NCBI GenBank assembly: GCA_002104945.1
Contig: MCFH01000048.1
Location: forward strand, 372,001-436,000
Source: Piromyces finnis
Lineage: Eukaryota; Neocallimastigomycota; Neocallimastigomycetes; Neocallimastigales; Neocallimastigaceae
Reading direction: 5' to 3'
Length of the DNA: 64,000 nucleotides
Shown: one piece after another, positions 1 to 10,640 of the stretch
Layout of the letters: each line of letters opens with the position of its first letter
Numbering within the stretch: the stretch's first letter is position 1
The notes under the pieces: model-generated
What the model saw: only the letters and a program-made list of their open reading frames with translations
What the model was told of the DNA's origin: nothing
The model's database searches: none
Program-made: the position numbers and the translations under genes

Positions 1-1379
1 GCGGAAGAATTATGATCATATCCGAGAAAAATACCTGGTAGGGTAAAGTTAGACAACTTGAAACGAAACTGTTTAGGAACATAAAAGAATACTTGACAAC
101 CGAAAACTCTGAACCTATTAAAGTCCACATTATCATTAAAAAAAACTTCATAAGGAATTTTGTTGTTAATGCCACTATGGGAGATTCTGTTGTGAATAAA
201 GTTGGCAGTGTCAATAGCATCTTCCCAAAAGACATGACTGAGCTGAGCGTCTTGTAACATTGCCTTAGCACTAGATATAAGTGTACCATGTAGTCTTTCA
301 GCTCTTCCATTTTGTTGAGGATTATAAGGAACAGTAAACTCGTTTGTAATCCCGTTATCATTACAAAAGGTATCAAACATTGTGTTAGAAAATTCAGTAC
401 CATTGTCTATGCGAATAAATTTAATATTAGTATTAAAAATATTTTTGGTTTTCTTATATCGTGTATGAAAGGAATAAAATATATCAGACTTGGATTTGAT
501 GAAAAGGACCCAACTATATCTTGAAAAATCATCAACAATAGAAATAAAATATTTATTGACATATAATGAAGGATTGTTGACTACGACAGTATCCATATGA
601 ATTAGTTCAAATGGTTCCTTAGATTTGTTTCCTGCGAAGTGAAAAGGTAAATTCTTGAGTCTAGCATTACTACATTTTTGCACTTTTCTTTGATTTTTAT
701 TTTATCTAATCTATCCTTTAAATGGTCAATACGAAAATGACCTAAACGTCTATGCCATATATACATATGATCATCATCACTAATAGATATACTATTGCCA
801 ACTATATTGTTATTATTATTAAAAACGACCTTTTTATCAGAGATCCATATGTTATACGTTTTTGAATCATTAACACAGGCGGAAATAATTTTGTTACCAT
901 TTTTATTATAAATAATTGCAAAATTTTTATTTTCATTTCTAAGGAAAACGGTCTTATAGTATTGGTTTCATAAACAATTGATAAATATTAAATTTTTCTT
1001 ACAGCCAGGAACATATAGGACATCCTTAAATTTTGTCTTATTATCATAAATATACCCATAATAGTTGCCTTTATGAGTAGAATTGATAGATTTTCCATAT
1101 ACAAAATGTATACTCTTTTTATATCTTGTTATATCGTTTAAACATTTAAGATTTCCTGTCATATGGTAGGTAGTTCCTGAATCTAATATCCTTTGCATAA
1201 TGCTATTTTTTTCTTCTTTATTATTATTTATATTGGCACTTTTATCCTTTGACGAAGTAACATTAATATTATTTGATTCTATATCTACTGACGCGTTATA
1301 ATCTTCAAAGAATATTTCTTCATATTTATCTCGCGTTTTTCGTGTTTATTTTCTTCTTGGATATTAGTTTGTGCATAAT
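1..1379 (-). pseudogene. copia protease and integrase (copia A), runs off the left edge
   Basis: Ty1/copia pol segment read right to left. The aspartic protease shows LDSGTTYHM near 1185. After it comes a GAG-pre-integrase segment with WHRRLGH near 755, then the integrase core: HMDTV (first Asp, near 590), DNGTEF (second Asp, near 400) and PQQNGRAER (catalytic Glu, near 310). The frame stays open to base 1, so the rest of pol lies outside the window. Breaks: an in-frame TGA at about 968-970 just after the protease, and a one-base deletion near 685 in the run of A that should encode the second CxxC of the integrase zinc finger. The protease lies in the +1 frame relative to gag, which may be a Ty1-type frameshift or decay. 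Integrase would insert the cDNA copy in the nucleus. Identity is firm; function is lost as assembled. Confidence 0.88.
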
Positions 1380-2219
1380 TTACTTATTATAATATTTATT
1401 CTGTTTGGTAATTTTTGAATTTTTTCGATAGTGACATTCATTTGAATAATGTCTTCTTTTTCCACAGTTCCAACATTCTATATCAGATTTATTCATTCTT
1501 TCTTTTGGATTAATTTTATTATGATATTTTTTATTTTTAATATTTTTATTATATTTTGTTTCTAGACTTAAACTTGATGGTTCAACAGTGTCTGCCCTAT
1601 TTTTCTTGTCCTGGAGTCTTTTTAACCTTTGAACAGCTTTGATGACATAATCTTTTATTTCTTCCCAGGTTCCTACAACATTAAGTAAATTTATTTTGAT
1701 TACTAAATCTTCTGGTAAAGAGTTATATAAGTAATCAAATTTTTCATTAAAACTTATTTTTTCAGTAATTTCTTCTAACTCATCTAATTTTGTGAACATC
1801 GATATAGCTATTTCATCAGATTCGTGGTATCTCATTTTGTTTAGTTCATTTTTTATTTTATATATTATTTCTTCTTTGTCTGGTTATTCTACATTTTCTA
1901 TTAACAGTAGTGTTGGTAAAATTAATATGTGACTTATATTTATTATTCAGACTATTTATTAATAATTCTCTGGCTCTTCTGTCCTTTTTTATCAACTCCT
2001 TTGTAGCTCCTTTTTCATAATAGCTATCTGTAGTTCCAAATACCTATATCAGGTCTTTTGTATCAACATTAGTTTTATCTTTAGCAGAGAATATTTTTAA
2101 TTTTTCTTCATAAAAGACTCCATATCTTCTTTACTCATTAAGAAATACAATTCTTGTTTCCATACTTGGAAATTTGATCCATCAAAAGGATTCATTGTTC
2201 TGTCTTTTTCATTACTCAT
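1380..2219 (-). pseudogene. copia gag (copia A)
   Basis: Nucleocapsid/capsid precursor of the same copia element. The ATG lies at 2217-2219 and is followed by MNPFDGSNFQVWK, a typical copia Gag N terminus. The long open part covers 1380-1835 and ends in a basic tail with one zinc knuckle, CWNCGKRRHYSNEC (CX2CX4HX4C). Between 1836 and about 2120 the frame is broken by at least two indels or stops. Gag would package element RNA in cytoplasmic particles. The knuckle and N terminus make the family assignment secure; the exact number of breaks is uncertain. Confidence 0.85.
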
Positions 2220-3117
2220 TTTGATTTATTCTATTATATTCTTTAGTTAGGAATTTTTTTTATTATACGTAGAGTCCTATGAGACTCTTAATATGTTAAT
2301 ATTTATGGTTAATTTTATTTATTAATGGACTCTTTTTTAATATATATTAATTACATCTAATATTTATACTGATATATGATTAATTACATTTACATTCATA
2401 TATACATTTTTTATATTGCGCCATAATACGTTTACTAATATTTAAATATTAATTATTTTATTATATAAATAAATATATTTTGTGTAAACTATAATTAAAC
2501 TTTATTTCTAACATTATTTTAATTTATAATAATTTAATATATTTTTTTTATTTTATTTTTTTTTATTTCTTGGTGTTTTTTATTGTAAAATTTTATTTAT
2601 AATAAAACTTTTTTTTATGAATTTACTACCATATTTTTCAGAACTTTCTATATCGTATTTTGGAATATCTACTGCATAATAAAGGATTATCTACTGTAAT
2701 TTGGAATATACCTTGCTTCAAGAATTTTATATTACCTTAGGAATATCATTGAGTATATATTTTGGATTTACTGTTATACTGTTTATTTTTGTTGTAATAT
2801 TTTATGAATTTACTACCATATTTTTCAGAACTTTCTATATCGTATTTTGGAATATCTACTGCATAATAAAGGATTATCTACTGTAATTTGGAATATACCT
2901 TGCTTCAAGAATTTTATATTACCTTAGGAATATCATTGAGTATATATTTTGGATTTACTGTTATACTGTTTATTTTTGTTGTAATATTTTTAAGAACTCG
3001 TCTAACACCATTTGATAGGATAGAGTAAAAAAAATAAAAAAAAAATAATCACACTGGAAGACTGGAAGAAATCAATCAATTCTTATCTAGCCTTCATTTA
3101 AACATTTAAACGAAAAT
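2220..3117. other. non-coding AT-rich spacer, probable copia 5' UTR/LTR area
   Basis: No convincing gene. A small hairpin GAGTC-loop-GACTC lies at 2271-2286 beside the copia gag start, where the primer-binding region and LTR of copia A would be, but I could not define LTR ends. The rest is A/T runs plus the tandem duplication listed separately. The short ORF at 2701-2886 is only the duplicated AT-rich sequence read in one frame. Confidence 0.5.
2617..2990. repeat. tandem duplication, two units of 187 bp
   Basis: The units 2617-2803 and 2804-2990 look identical by eye. The unit contains TTTCAGAACTTTCTATATCG and TTGGAATATACC. Near-identity suggests a recent duplication or an assembly artefact. 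No coding role is visible. Confidence 0.9.
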
Positions 3118-3987
3118 ATGGACCGTCAAGGGCCGACTTTGAGGATAATTAATGATCCTTCAATTTTCTCAGGAAGAAGATAAGAACTAGATAGTTCTTG
3201 ATCAGTGTAAAACTAGAGACTCAAATAATGATACAATTGTTGCAAAAGGAAAACTTTGCAACATTAAATAAAGAAAATTTGCAAGGTGTTCAAAAGCAAT
3301 AACGAATTCTAGCACGTTAGCCAAAATTCGGATTTTAACGAAGCAACTAAGATATATATGTTAACAAGAGGAATACATCCAAAAAATGTGTGAACATTTA
3401 ACTGTAGTTAATTCAAACCCCTCTCAGTTAGAGGGTCTTTATTCCGATGTCCTTAGTATTGAAAATCTTATAAAGAGAAATGACATCAATGAATACTACA
3501 TGACGCATCAAAATCGAAGAAATTATAACCAAAATAATGCTATGGATGTAGATTATATATAGAGTCAGTTTAGGTAAAGGTTAATTACTACCCTCATCAT
3601 AGAAGTAATTATACTGAAAATAAAACAAATCACGATAAGGTTAAGAAGGAAGTTTGCTTTACTTGTGGAAAGGCTGGTCACTTTCAATTGTCCAAACCAA
3701 AAGAAACCAAAAAATGTAAAATTAATAAGAGATGCTAGTTTCTCAAGTATTTCAATTACAAGAATTAGAAAAAAGATAATAATTCCAAGAGAACTTCCAA
3801 CATGTTCGAAATTCATAAAAGTGAAAAAAAAAATATTATCTATTTCTATATCAAGACAAATGATATCGATGTGGTCAAGGTTAAGATACTTATTGAATCT
3901 GGTTCCGATCTCAATTTTATCCACCCTGAATTTGCACGAATAAACCAAGATATTAAGATATTTCTCTTAATAATCCGGAAAATTTTA
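3118..3987 (+). pseudogene. gypsy-like gag-protease remnant, 5' part
   Basis: Decayed plus-strand Ty3/gypsy-type gag and protease. It opens with ATG at 3118 (MDRQGPTLRIINDPSIF), then many stops and frame changes. A zinc-knuckle remnant CFTCGKAGHF lies near 3656-3685 and lacks the last Cys. A protease remnant follows: VKILIESGSDLNFIHPEF near 3877-3930, where DSG has become ESG. The protease is interrupted at about 3945-3990 by the integrase-less element (copy 1), and protease-like sequence resumes near 10650. Not functional. Confidence 0.7.
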
Positions 3988-4245
3988 AAAAACTAGAAAA
4001 AACTAGTTTTTATTACTAAAATAATTCCGATACCTTAAAACTATTTTATTAAGGATAGTCAGGCAAAGTGTAAGACCTGTACCAAATAACTTGAGTCAAA
4101 GCAACTATCAAGGAGAAGTAAATCCTATCAATCAAATTATCAAACGGCTCAATCTTAGGCAAAGTGTAAGACCTACAGAAGTTTAATAGAAAAACCAACT
4201 AAACTAAATAATTGAATAAGGATAATTAAAATTTCGAAAAACAAA
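3945..4245 (+). promoter_or_regulatory. leader of integrase-less retroelement copy 1
   Basis: Non-coding leader upstream of the gag-like ORF. It is similar to the leader upstream of copy 3 (49400-49740), including the block before and through the palindrome at 3988. A 17-18 bp motif (AGGCAAAGTGTAAGACCT) occurs twice, at 4061-4078 and 4157-4174. No LTR was found: the sequence does not recur as a direct repeat after the 3' end of the element. A promoter and reverse-transcription primer site are expected here but not identified. Confidence 0.5.
3988..4011. repeat. palindrome at the 5' end of copy 1
   Basis: Arms AAAAACTAG (3988-3996) and CTAGTTTTT (4003-4011) around six A. The 3' end of the element carries the same arms around six T at 10371-10394, so the two sites are exact reverse complements of each other. 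Copy 3 has a damaged version near 49452-49475 and copy 2 has one at 49038-49061. Confidence 0.85.
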
Positions 4246-4809
4246 TTGAACATACAGGCCGAAGACGAAGAATCATCGGATTCCATATTTCATATATCAA
4301 GAAGAAAGTCATTTAATACTTCAAAACGAACTTATCTATTCTACGACTACCGACTCCAAGAAATGAGTGAAACGGAAGCTAAAGGAAAACAAGCCATGAA
4401 GGATAACAAGACTGCAAGCGATGAATCAGTCAAGACGTCCAGAATTCCACAAGCCATGGAAATAGAAAAGACAGAACGAACAAGTACATCAAGTATGTCT
4501 GGAGTAAATGAATATTTAAATAAACTCCCAGATGATATTATCAATGTTAAGACTTTAGAAACAGAGCTAAAAAACACTTATGGTGGAAATGCTCAAATTC
4601 CAAATTATAATCCCGAAAATAATGGGGCTACCCTATTAGCCTCAATGGATAACATCTATAAAGAATTAAATAATAAAAATAATGAAACAAGGGTTGAAAT
4701 GCAAACAATGATGAGTAACTTTATGGAGCAAATTCAAGCTCAGTTCATGAATCTTACTGCCACCCTTAACGCAACGCTTCAAACCTCAATCTCTGAACAA
4801 AAGAAATAG
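4246..4809 (+). CDS. N-terminal gag-like part of integrase-less retroelement, copy 1
   Basis: 187-residue open frame with a TTG at 4246; the first ATG is at 4363 (MSETEAKG), matching the ATG at 49742 in copy 3. The acidic stretch before it (AEDEESSDSIFHIS) is partly conserved in copy 3, so translation may start upstream or join by splicing. The protein is polar and predicted to be helical, with conserved blocks NTYGGNAQI and NNGATLLASMDN. It ends at TAG (4807-4809), where copy 3 has AAG, and the same frame continues as the large ORF at 4831. The TAG is therefore either a new nonsense mutation or a readthrough point. Likely role is particle assembly, by position only; no named domain is recognised. 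Confidence 0.7.
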   Translation: MNIQAEDEESSDSIFHISRRKSFNTSKRTYLFYDYRLQEMSETEAKGKQAMKDNKTASDESVKTSRIPQAMEIEKTERTSTSSMSGVNEYLNKLPDDIINVKTLETELKNTYGGNAQIPNYNPENNGATLLASMDNIYKELNNKNNETRVEMQTMMSNFMEQIQAQFMNLTATLNATLQTSISEQKK

Positions 4810-4830
4810 ATAGAACATATTAAAGTCAAT

Positions 4831-7800
4831 ATGGCCAATAAAGCGGATAATGTTCAAGTACAAAACTTAGCAAATACTATAGATAATAATACCGTAAAAC
4901 CTACAGAACTTAATTCAGTAGTTAATGAAGTAAGACAGGAACTCAGACAAAACCAATTGAATACTGCAAAATCTAGTGACTTATTACCCCTAGAAAACGG
5001 GCTTACTCAACAACAAGCAGTTAATGAAGATAGTAATCAAGAGATTACTAAATTAACCAAAAGATTATCACTCATCGAAAAAGAAATTGAAAATATCACC
5101 CAACAGACCGTTGATAGCAACGTCTATACAGAAAACCTCACTACCATCATCAAGAATGAAATGGCTGAAAAATTACAAGCCACTAGGGCTGACTCAAAAC
5201 AAGCTATTCAAAAGCTCCAAGAGCAATTAATTACCACCTATCATATTAATGGTAAAAATGAGGATCAGTTCAATAAGAACATGAATACCTTTCGCGAGAA
5301 ATTAGAAAATCATGCGGTGCTTCAAACCCAATTACAAGAAAGGATCAAAACGTTAGAAACTGAACTAATAAATTCAGAAAATAATACAAATATTGAAGCT
5401 AAACTAACAACATTAAGAAAATTATACGAAGATCTACTTGACAAATATGAAAGTCTCCAGGAATCGACCAAGGATGAATGCGTTAAGCAATGCCTTAGGG
5501 AGATCACAATTATCAAGAAGAAACTTAATGAAGTTGGTCATCTCGAAATTGATAACATTCAAGATGAATATAAACATTTATTCCATAGTAATTCTAAAAC
5601 GAAGAAACTATTTAATGCTACTATTAATCAAGACACTCTAGAAGTCACAATTCAACCAAAAAATGAAACATGTAGAAAAATTATTAATACATTAATCAAC
5701 GAAAAATACTTAATGGATGCAAGCTTTAATAATCCAACTGAAGAAATATCTTTTAGTAATATCTCTAAATTCAGAAGCAAATCGTTCATTGGACACTCAA
5801 CTCTCGATGATAGAGAGGAAGAACAAGATAAAAGGCTCAACAAGAAACTTGAGGAGCAAGAAAACATCTTTAATAAGAAAATTGAAGACCTTAAGAATAA
5901 CTCCCATAATTCTTATATGGCTTCATCATCCCATTCCTCAAATAATAAAGACGATTTAACAACTAAATTTAACGCTGGTTTTAGAAGCGAAGAGGCTAAA
6001 CAAAATTATTTCGATGTTAAATTTCATCGTACCAAGGTTTACAACATTCCGGAAGAAGAAAATAGAAAGAAATTTAAAAAACTTATGCAAGAAACCAAAC
6101 CTGACTTCAGTTCAGGATCTAAGAGCGAACAGTATTATCATTATAAAACACATCCTAGAATTTACAACTCGAAGGTAAAACCAGTTGTTCCCTTTCGCCC
6201 AGTGGAATTTCAAGACTTACCCCTTGAGATTCAGCAGAATGTATCAGGGTTCAGGACTTTATTTAACATTCCGGCGCCAAGGTACAAGAACAAGCATAGT
6301 GGCTATGAATTCTTATCAAGTCTCAAAGCGTATCTACAAGCTTACTGCCCTAGAATAAACGAGATGCAAATTTGCGACGCCATTATTGCGAGGGGAGGTA
6401 AGGAAGTCAAACAATGGTTCGAAAACACATACAAGACCAAGATTGATAATAAGGATTTAGCCTGGAATGAATCAACCACCTGGCAGAAATTAAATAATTT
6501 TATCTACCAATTCGAAAACGAATTTTGTGAACTTTCGCTACAGGAACAAGAAAATAAATGGAAATCTCTAAAAATAAATACTCTTAACATAGAAAATTTA
6601 GAACTCCTTATAGAAGAAATCGAAAAAATTGGTAATAATATTAATAAGTCTTACTTTAGCAGATTCACTAAATTATCAAGAACTTTACCAGCTAACTTCG
6701 CTGAGAAATGCTTAGAAAAGTTACCTAAGCTACCAATACGAGATCCAAGAGAAGATTTCAACGAACAGAATGAAGAAAACGAAGAGATATATAAAGACTT
6801 TATTGAAATCATATTTAAAACAATAGCAGAAATAGAAGGTAACAAAAGTATGAAGGAAGATTTAAAAACATTTGTTAATAATTACAAAGATACACCTAAC
6901 AAATCAAAAATAAAACCACAGTCGAAATATTCGAATATACATAGCGACAAATGGAATAAAAAACATAAAGAAACAAAGATAAATGCGAATAAAGGGAGGC
7001 CAACCTCTAATTACAACATTAAAAAGAGCATATTAGATAGTAACATAAAAGAATATCAAAAGAAAAGGTTTACTCAAAAGTTTATACATAATACAATAGA
7101 ATCAATTAAAAACCTAAAGTATCTCAACAATCCACGATTTGGAGGCCGAATGCATTATAATAAGGCCGTAGTCATAAATAATAAATATATGGCAAAATAC
7201 GCTATAGTATTGCTCGACTCTGGCTCAGCAGGCAACTGCATAGGAGAAAATATAGTTAACAACCTAAATGTCAAGAAATATTCCAATAACATCACCCATA
7301 CTATACAATCTGGGGAAACCATTACGGAAATAAAAGAATACTGTTATCTTACCATTGGAGTTGAAATTAAACAAGGAATATACTACTTTACTAACATTAA
7401 ACTCAATATCATGCCTATTAACGGCCCTATACAACATCAGCAGAAGAATTTCTACTTCGACAAGATTATACTAAATGATGATTTACTATTCAAGATGAAA
7501 AAACGTCATTTAGAAGCAAACTATTTCCCATACTTCTTAAATCACGAAGAAAACAGAAAAGAAGAATTTAAAGAACTTCTACAAAAAAGAAAGTTCGTTA
7601 TAGATGAAACGTGGGATAAACAAAATTTAGATGATAAAGGAAGGATCATCAAATCCAAACAGTCCACGAATAAGCATAACAATAATAACCAAATTCATAA
7701 TACAGAAACCGTCACCCTTTCACCAGAAGAAAAATTAAAAATCGAACAAAAACTACTACAACAGAAGCAAAAGAATCAAAGTTTTGTAATATCAACGGAC

Positions 7801-9423
7801 CACAAAAAAGGACTCGAAGAATATATTATCAAGGAAATAAAAAACCTGCCCGTAGAACTCCAGGAATATAAACAAGTATTTGAGCCACCACCAAAGGGCA
7901 AGATATTCGATAGAAAAGTACAAAAATTGAACGCCTACCTACCGTACGATAAAGAAAAGGTCAAAAGACTTCCCATGATGCCGCACATAAGCTTGGATCA
8001 AAGTCAAGAGAAGGCGCTAGAAGAAGAATTTCTAGAGTTAGAAGAAAGTGGAAAAATTGAAAAAAAAAGAGCCAGCTCTGCATGTAATGAATTTAACGTC
8101 CCAAAGAAGGACGGAACATTTAGAACCGTTTTCAACTACGTTATGGTTAATAATTGCTTACATCACAACAACTATCCAATCCCTAAAATCGTCGAATTGG
8201 TACACAGAGCAGCACAATATAAATATCACATTCTCCTCGACTTAAGAAATGCTTATAACCAAATCTTTCTTGAACCTAAGTATCGCTTCTTAACTAGTTT
8301 TCGTTTCAAGAATCAAACTTACCAATGGAAAGTTCTTCCATTTGGATTGTCCACAGCCCCTTCTATATTTCAGTCTATATTGAATTTATTATTAAAAGAA
8401 CACTTAAATAAAGGAATAGATATCTATCTTGATGATATCCATATTTATGCACAAAACAAAGAAGAATGTATTAATTTATGCGCATATACACTTAAAAAAT
8501 TTAAAGAAAATAATTTTTACTGCAAGTTAGAAAAGTGTTTATTCTTTCCTGAAACATTTGAATATTTAGGATACAAAATAGGTTTTGAAAAAATACGCCC
8601 TATATCAAACAAACAATTAGACATTAAAAAATGTCATACTCAGAAGGAATATCAACAACTATACGGTTTCCTTAATTATTTCAAGGATTATGTAAGTAAC
8701 TTTACGGAAAAAACAAAAAATATTACACTAGGACTATCTAATAAGAGTACAAGCTGGACTAACGAAATGGATAAAGAATTAAACTACTTTAAAGAATTAA
8801 TACCTAACCTTTCAGATTTAGCACCATTTAAACCTAACCATGATATTTTAATCCTAACCGACGCTTCAGAGATCGGAATTGGTGCCGCTATTTTCCAGGT
8901 GGGGGACAAACATCTACATGTTCAAAACTACGTTTCAAATAACGTATACAAGAGTAACATTAATCGGGAAACTATCGAAAATCTTTTTGGTCATAAGAAA
9001 TGGACGTATTCCGGACATTATGGACGCAAAATCTATAACTCCGATAAAGCAAAAAATCGTGAAGACATAGAGCCACCAATCAAATTAAATGAAGTCATGA
9101 ATACTATGGAAATTAAAAGAAAAAATTTAGAAGAGCTTAAAGGGTATTTAAAACCAATAGGTTTTTACTCTAGAAAACTCAATTCTACCGAAAGAAAGTA
9201 TTCTACCTTCGATAGAGAGCTACTCGCCCTATCGGAAACTCTCCTTCATTATAAACTATTACTTCAACAAGGTCAAAAAATCTATTGCGCGACAGACCAT
9301 AAGAATTTAGTGATCTATATTAATTCAGGATCCAAAGTGGAAACTAACAGAAAACTTCGCTTATTTGAAAACATTTGTAATTTTAATATTATTCCTTGCT
9401 ATATCGAAGGAAAAAGACAATAA
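4831..9423 (+). CDS. gag-protease-RT-RNaseH polyprotein without integrase, copy 1
   Basis: 1,530 residues, in frame with the ORF that ends at 4809. Residues 1-400 are coiled-coil rich. Residues 450-690 form a conserved capsid-like region (PRYKNKHSGYEFLSSLKAYL, IIARGGKEVKQWFENTYK). A basic linker without a CCHC knuckle follows. Aspartic protease: LLDSGSAGNCIG near residue 794. Reverse transcriptase: LDLRNAYNQIFLEPKYRF, VLPFGLSTAPSIFQ and YLDDIHIYA near residue 1199. RNase H: LTDASEIGIGAAIF near 1342, STFDRELLAL and CATDHKNLVIYI near 1488. RT/RNaseH are of the Ty3/gypsy-caulimovirid type. No integrase or chromodomain follows; a coiled-coil tail does. The frame ends because of one extra A in the run at 9411-9415; copy 2 is open there. 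This is the best-preserved member of the family. Confidence 0.92.
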   Translation: MANKADNVQVQNLANTIDNNTVKPTELNSVVNEVRQELRQNQLNTAKSSDLLPLENGLTQQQAVNEDSNQEITKLTKRLSLIEKEIENITQQTVDSNVYTENLTTIIKNEMAEKLQATRADSKQAIQKLQEQLITTYHINGKNEDQFNKNMNTFREKLENHAVLQTQLQERIKTLETELINSENNTNIEAKLTTLRKLYEDLLDKYESLQESTKDECVKQCLREITIIKKKLNEVGHLEIDNIQDEYKHLFHSNSKTKKLFNATINQDTLEVTIQPKNETCRKIINTLINEKYLMDASFNNPTEEISFSNISKFRSKSFIGHSTLDDREEEQDKRLNKKLEEQENIFNKKIEDLKNNSHNSYMASSSHSSNNKDDLTTKFNAGFRSEEAKQNYFDVKFHRTKVYNIPEEENRKKFKKLMQETKPDFSSGSKSEQYYHYKTHPRIYNSKVKPVVPFRPVEFQDLPLEIQQNVSGFRTLFNIPAPRYKNKHSGYEFLSSLKAYLQAYCPRINEMQICDAIIARGGKEVKQWFENTYKTKIDNKDLAWNESTTWQKLNNFIYQFENEFCELSLQEQENKWKSLKINTLNIENLELLIEEIEKIGNNINKSYFSRFTKLSRTLPANFAEKCLEKLPKLPIRDPREDFNEQNEENEEIYKDFIEIIFKTIAEIEGNKSMKEDLKTFVNNYKDTPNKSKIKPQSKYSNIHSDKWNKKHKETKINANKGRPTSNYNIKKSILDSNIKEYQKKRFTQKFIHNTIESIKNLKYLNNPRFGGRMHYNKAVVINNKYMAKYAIVLLDSGSAGNCIGENIVNNLNVKKYSNNITHTIQSGETITEIKEYCYLTIGVEIKQGIYYFTNIKLNIMPINGPIQHQQKNFYFDKIILNDDLLFKMKKRHLEANYFPYFLNHEENRKEEFKELLQKRKFVIDETWDKQNLDDKGRIIKSKQSTNKHNNNNQIHNTETVTLSPEEKLKIEQKLLQQKQKNQSFVISTDHKKGLEEYIIKEIKNLPVELQEYKQVFEPPPKGKIFDRKVQKLNAYLPYDKEKVKRLPMMPHISLDQSQEKALEEEFLELEESGKIEKKRASSACNEFNVPKKDGTFRTVFNYVMVNNCLHHNNYPIPKIVELVHRAAQYKYHILLDLRNAYNQIFLEPKYRFLTSFRFKNQTYQWKVLPFGLSTAPSIFQSILNLLLKEHLNKGIDIYLDDIHIYAQNKEECINLCAYTLKKFKENNFYCKLEKCLFFPETFEYLGYKIGFEKIRPISNKQLDIKKCHTQKEYQQLYGFLNYFKDYVSNFTEKTKNITLGLSNKSTSWTNEMDKELNYFKELIPNLSDLAPFKPNHDILILTDASEIGIGAAIFQVGDKHLHVQNYVSNNVYKSNINRETIENLFGHKKWTYSGHYGRKIYNSDKAKNREDIEPPIKLNEVMNTMEIKRKNLEELKGYLKPIGFYSRKLNSTERKYSTFDRELLALSETLLHYKLLLQQGQKIYCATDHKNLVIYINSGSKVETNRKLRLFENICNFNIIPCYIEGKRQ

Positions 9424-10237
9424 AGTTGCTGACCTCCTATCCAGATTTATTAATATGGAGAATAATCAAGAAGAAAGTAATAATACAAGTGGTAATTCAC
9501 AACAGGTAAACAATATTGAAGAAATCAACTCGTTAGATTTCATCCTAAACGCGATAGAATTAAAAGAGAAAGAAAATTCAAAGGAAGAAAGTAACGAAGA
9601 AGAAAATATGGATTTCAAAGTTTTCAAAGCTACAATCGAATCATTACTACAAGGTAATAAACAATCTGAATTAAAGGAATATTTATTTAAGTGGTACAAA
9701 AATCAGGATAATTTGTTCAAGAACTTAAAAGAACAAATTATAAACTTACTTGAAGAAAATACTTATTTGGAAAAACAATACCGCAAACAAATAAATTTAA
9801 GATGTGAAGACTTAAAAGAAGTATTGAACCGTAAAGAACAGTTCAATCAAGAAATATCCAAGTTAAAAGAGGAAGTACAAGTCATACAAACAGGAAGTAA
9901 TCAAACAGAAATAAAAAGAAAATTCGATAAATTAAACCAAAAAATAAATGACCTTAGGTATGATTTGAACCCAAAGGCTGAACGAATTGAACTCACCAAG
10001 AAAATAAACAGATCGGAAAAACAGTTAGAATCCCTACAGAAAGCTATAGAAGAAATTAGAAATAAAGTCGAAAATGTAAACAAAAGAATAAATACATTAA
10101 TAATCGACAATGAGTTAAAGGAAATATTTCCCGCAGCCGAAACTATCATTAGTAATGACTTAAAGAAAAGAAGGTTATCGAATTTCCAAATAGAAATCGA
10201 TTTGACCAAAGAACATAATGGAAAGTCACAAGATTAA
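9424..10237 (+). CDS. C-terminal coiled-coil domain of the integrase-less polyprotein, copy 1
   Basis: The frame is open from 9365 and carries the natural continuation of the RNase H end (DNKVADLLSRF) after the one-base slip at 9411-9415. It is about 270 residues, charged and strongly heptad-like (NLKEQIINLLEEN, REEQFNQEISKLKEE-type helices), and ends at TAA 10235-10237. Copy 2 has the same tail at 48110-48903. In gypsy elements this place holds the integrase; here only coiled coil is seen, with no HHCC finger and no D,D-35-E. The role is unknown; virion assembly or a scaffold is a guess. The original protein was probably one polyprotein of about 1,990 residues including the 4246-4809 segment. 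Confidence 0.8.
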
Positions 10238-10640
10238 AATTCAATTAATTTTTAATATTAGTTAATAATATTTTAATAACCTTAATAATTTTATTAGTAA
10301 TAACATTTAAATATTAATTTATAGCTAAATTCTATATTTTTATATAAATACATGTAATATGTATTAATTGAAAAACTAGTTTTTTCTAGTTTTTAACATT
10401 AGTCTCTAATATTTTACATAAAATAAAAATTTTTAATATTAGTTATAATTCTCATTGTAATCAAAACACTTTGAGGATAAAAGACTAATTTAATTAAACA
10501 AGTTTTTTAACATTATTAATATAAAAACCAAATAATAAATAAAAATATATTTAAAACATTAATTCTATTAAACGTTTATAACAAATTTAATATTAAAGTG
10601 TAAATAAATAGCAACAAACCAATTTAACAAGATTAACTCT
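10238..10640 (+). other. 3' non-coding region of copy 1, with palindrome
   Basis: Contains the palindrome AAAAACTAG-TTTTTT-CTAGTTTTT at 10371-10394, then a block shared with the region after copy 2 (both have GAGGA(T/C)(A/T)AAAGA and AACAAGTTTTTTAACAT, near 10473-10520 and 49113-49160). Similarity fades near 10640. No polyadenylation or terminator signal can be singled out in such AT-rich sequence. Confidence 0.55.

Noticed and set aside
3665-3943. Open frames on both strands at 3565-3948
   Set aside because: They overlap the decayed gypsy gag-protease and show no motif of their own; the protease frame (3802-3996) explains the sequence.
3988-10394. DNA transposon terminal inverted repeats around copy 1
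   Set aside because: Homology with copies 2 and 3 continues beyond both palindromes, so they are internal to the element.
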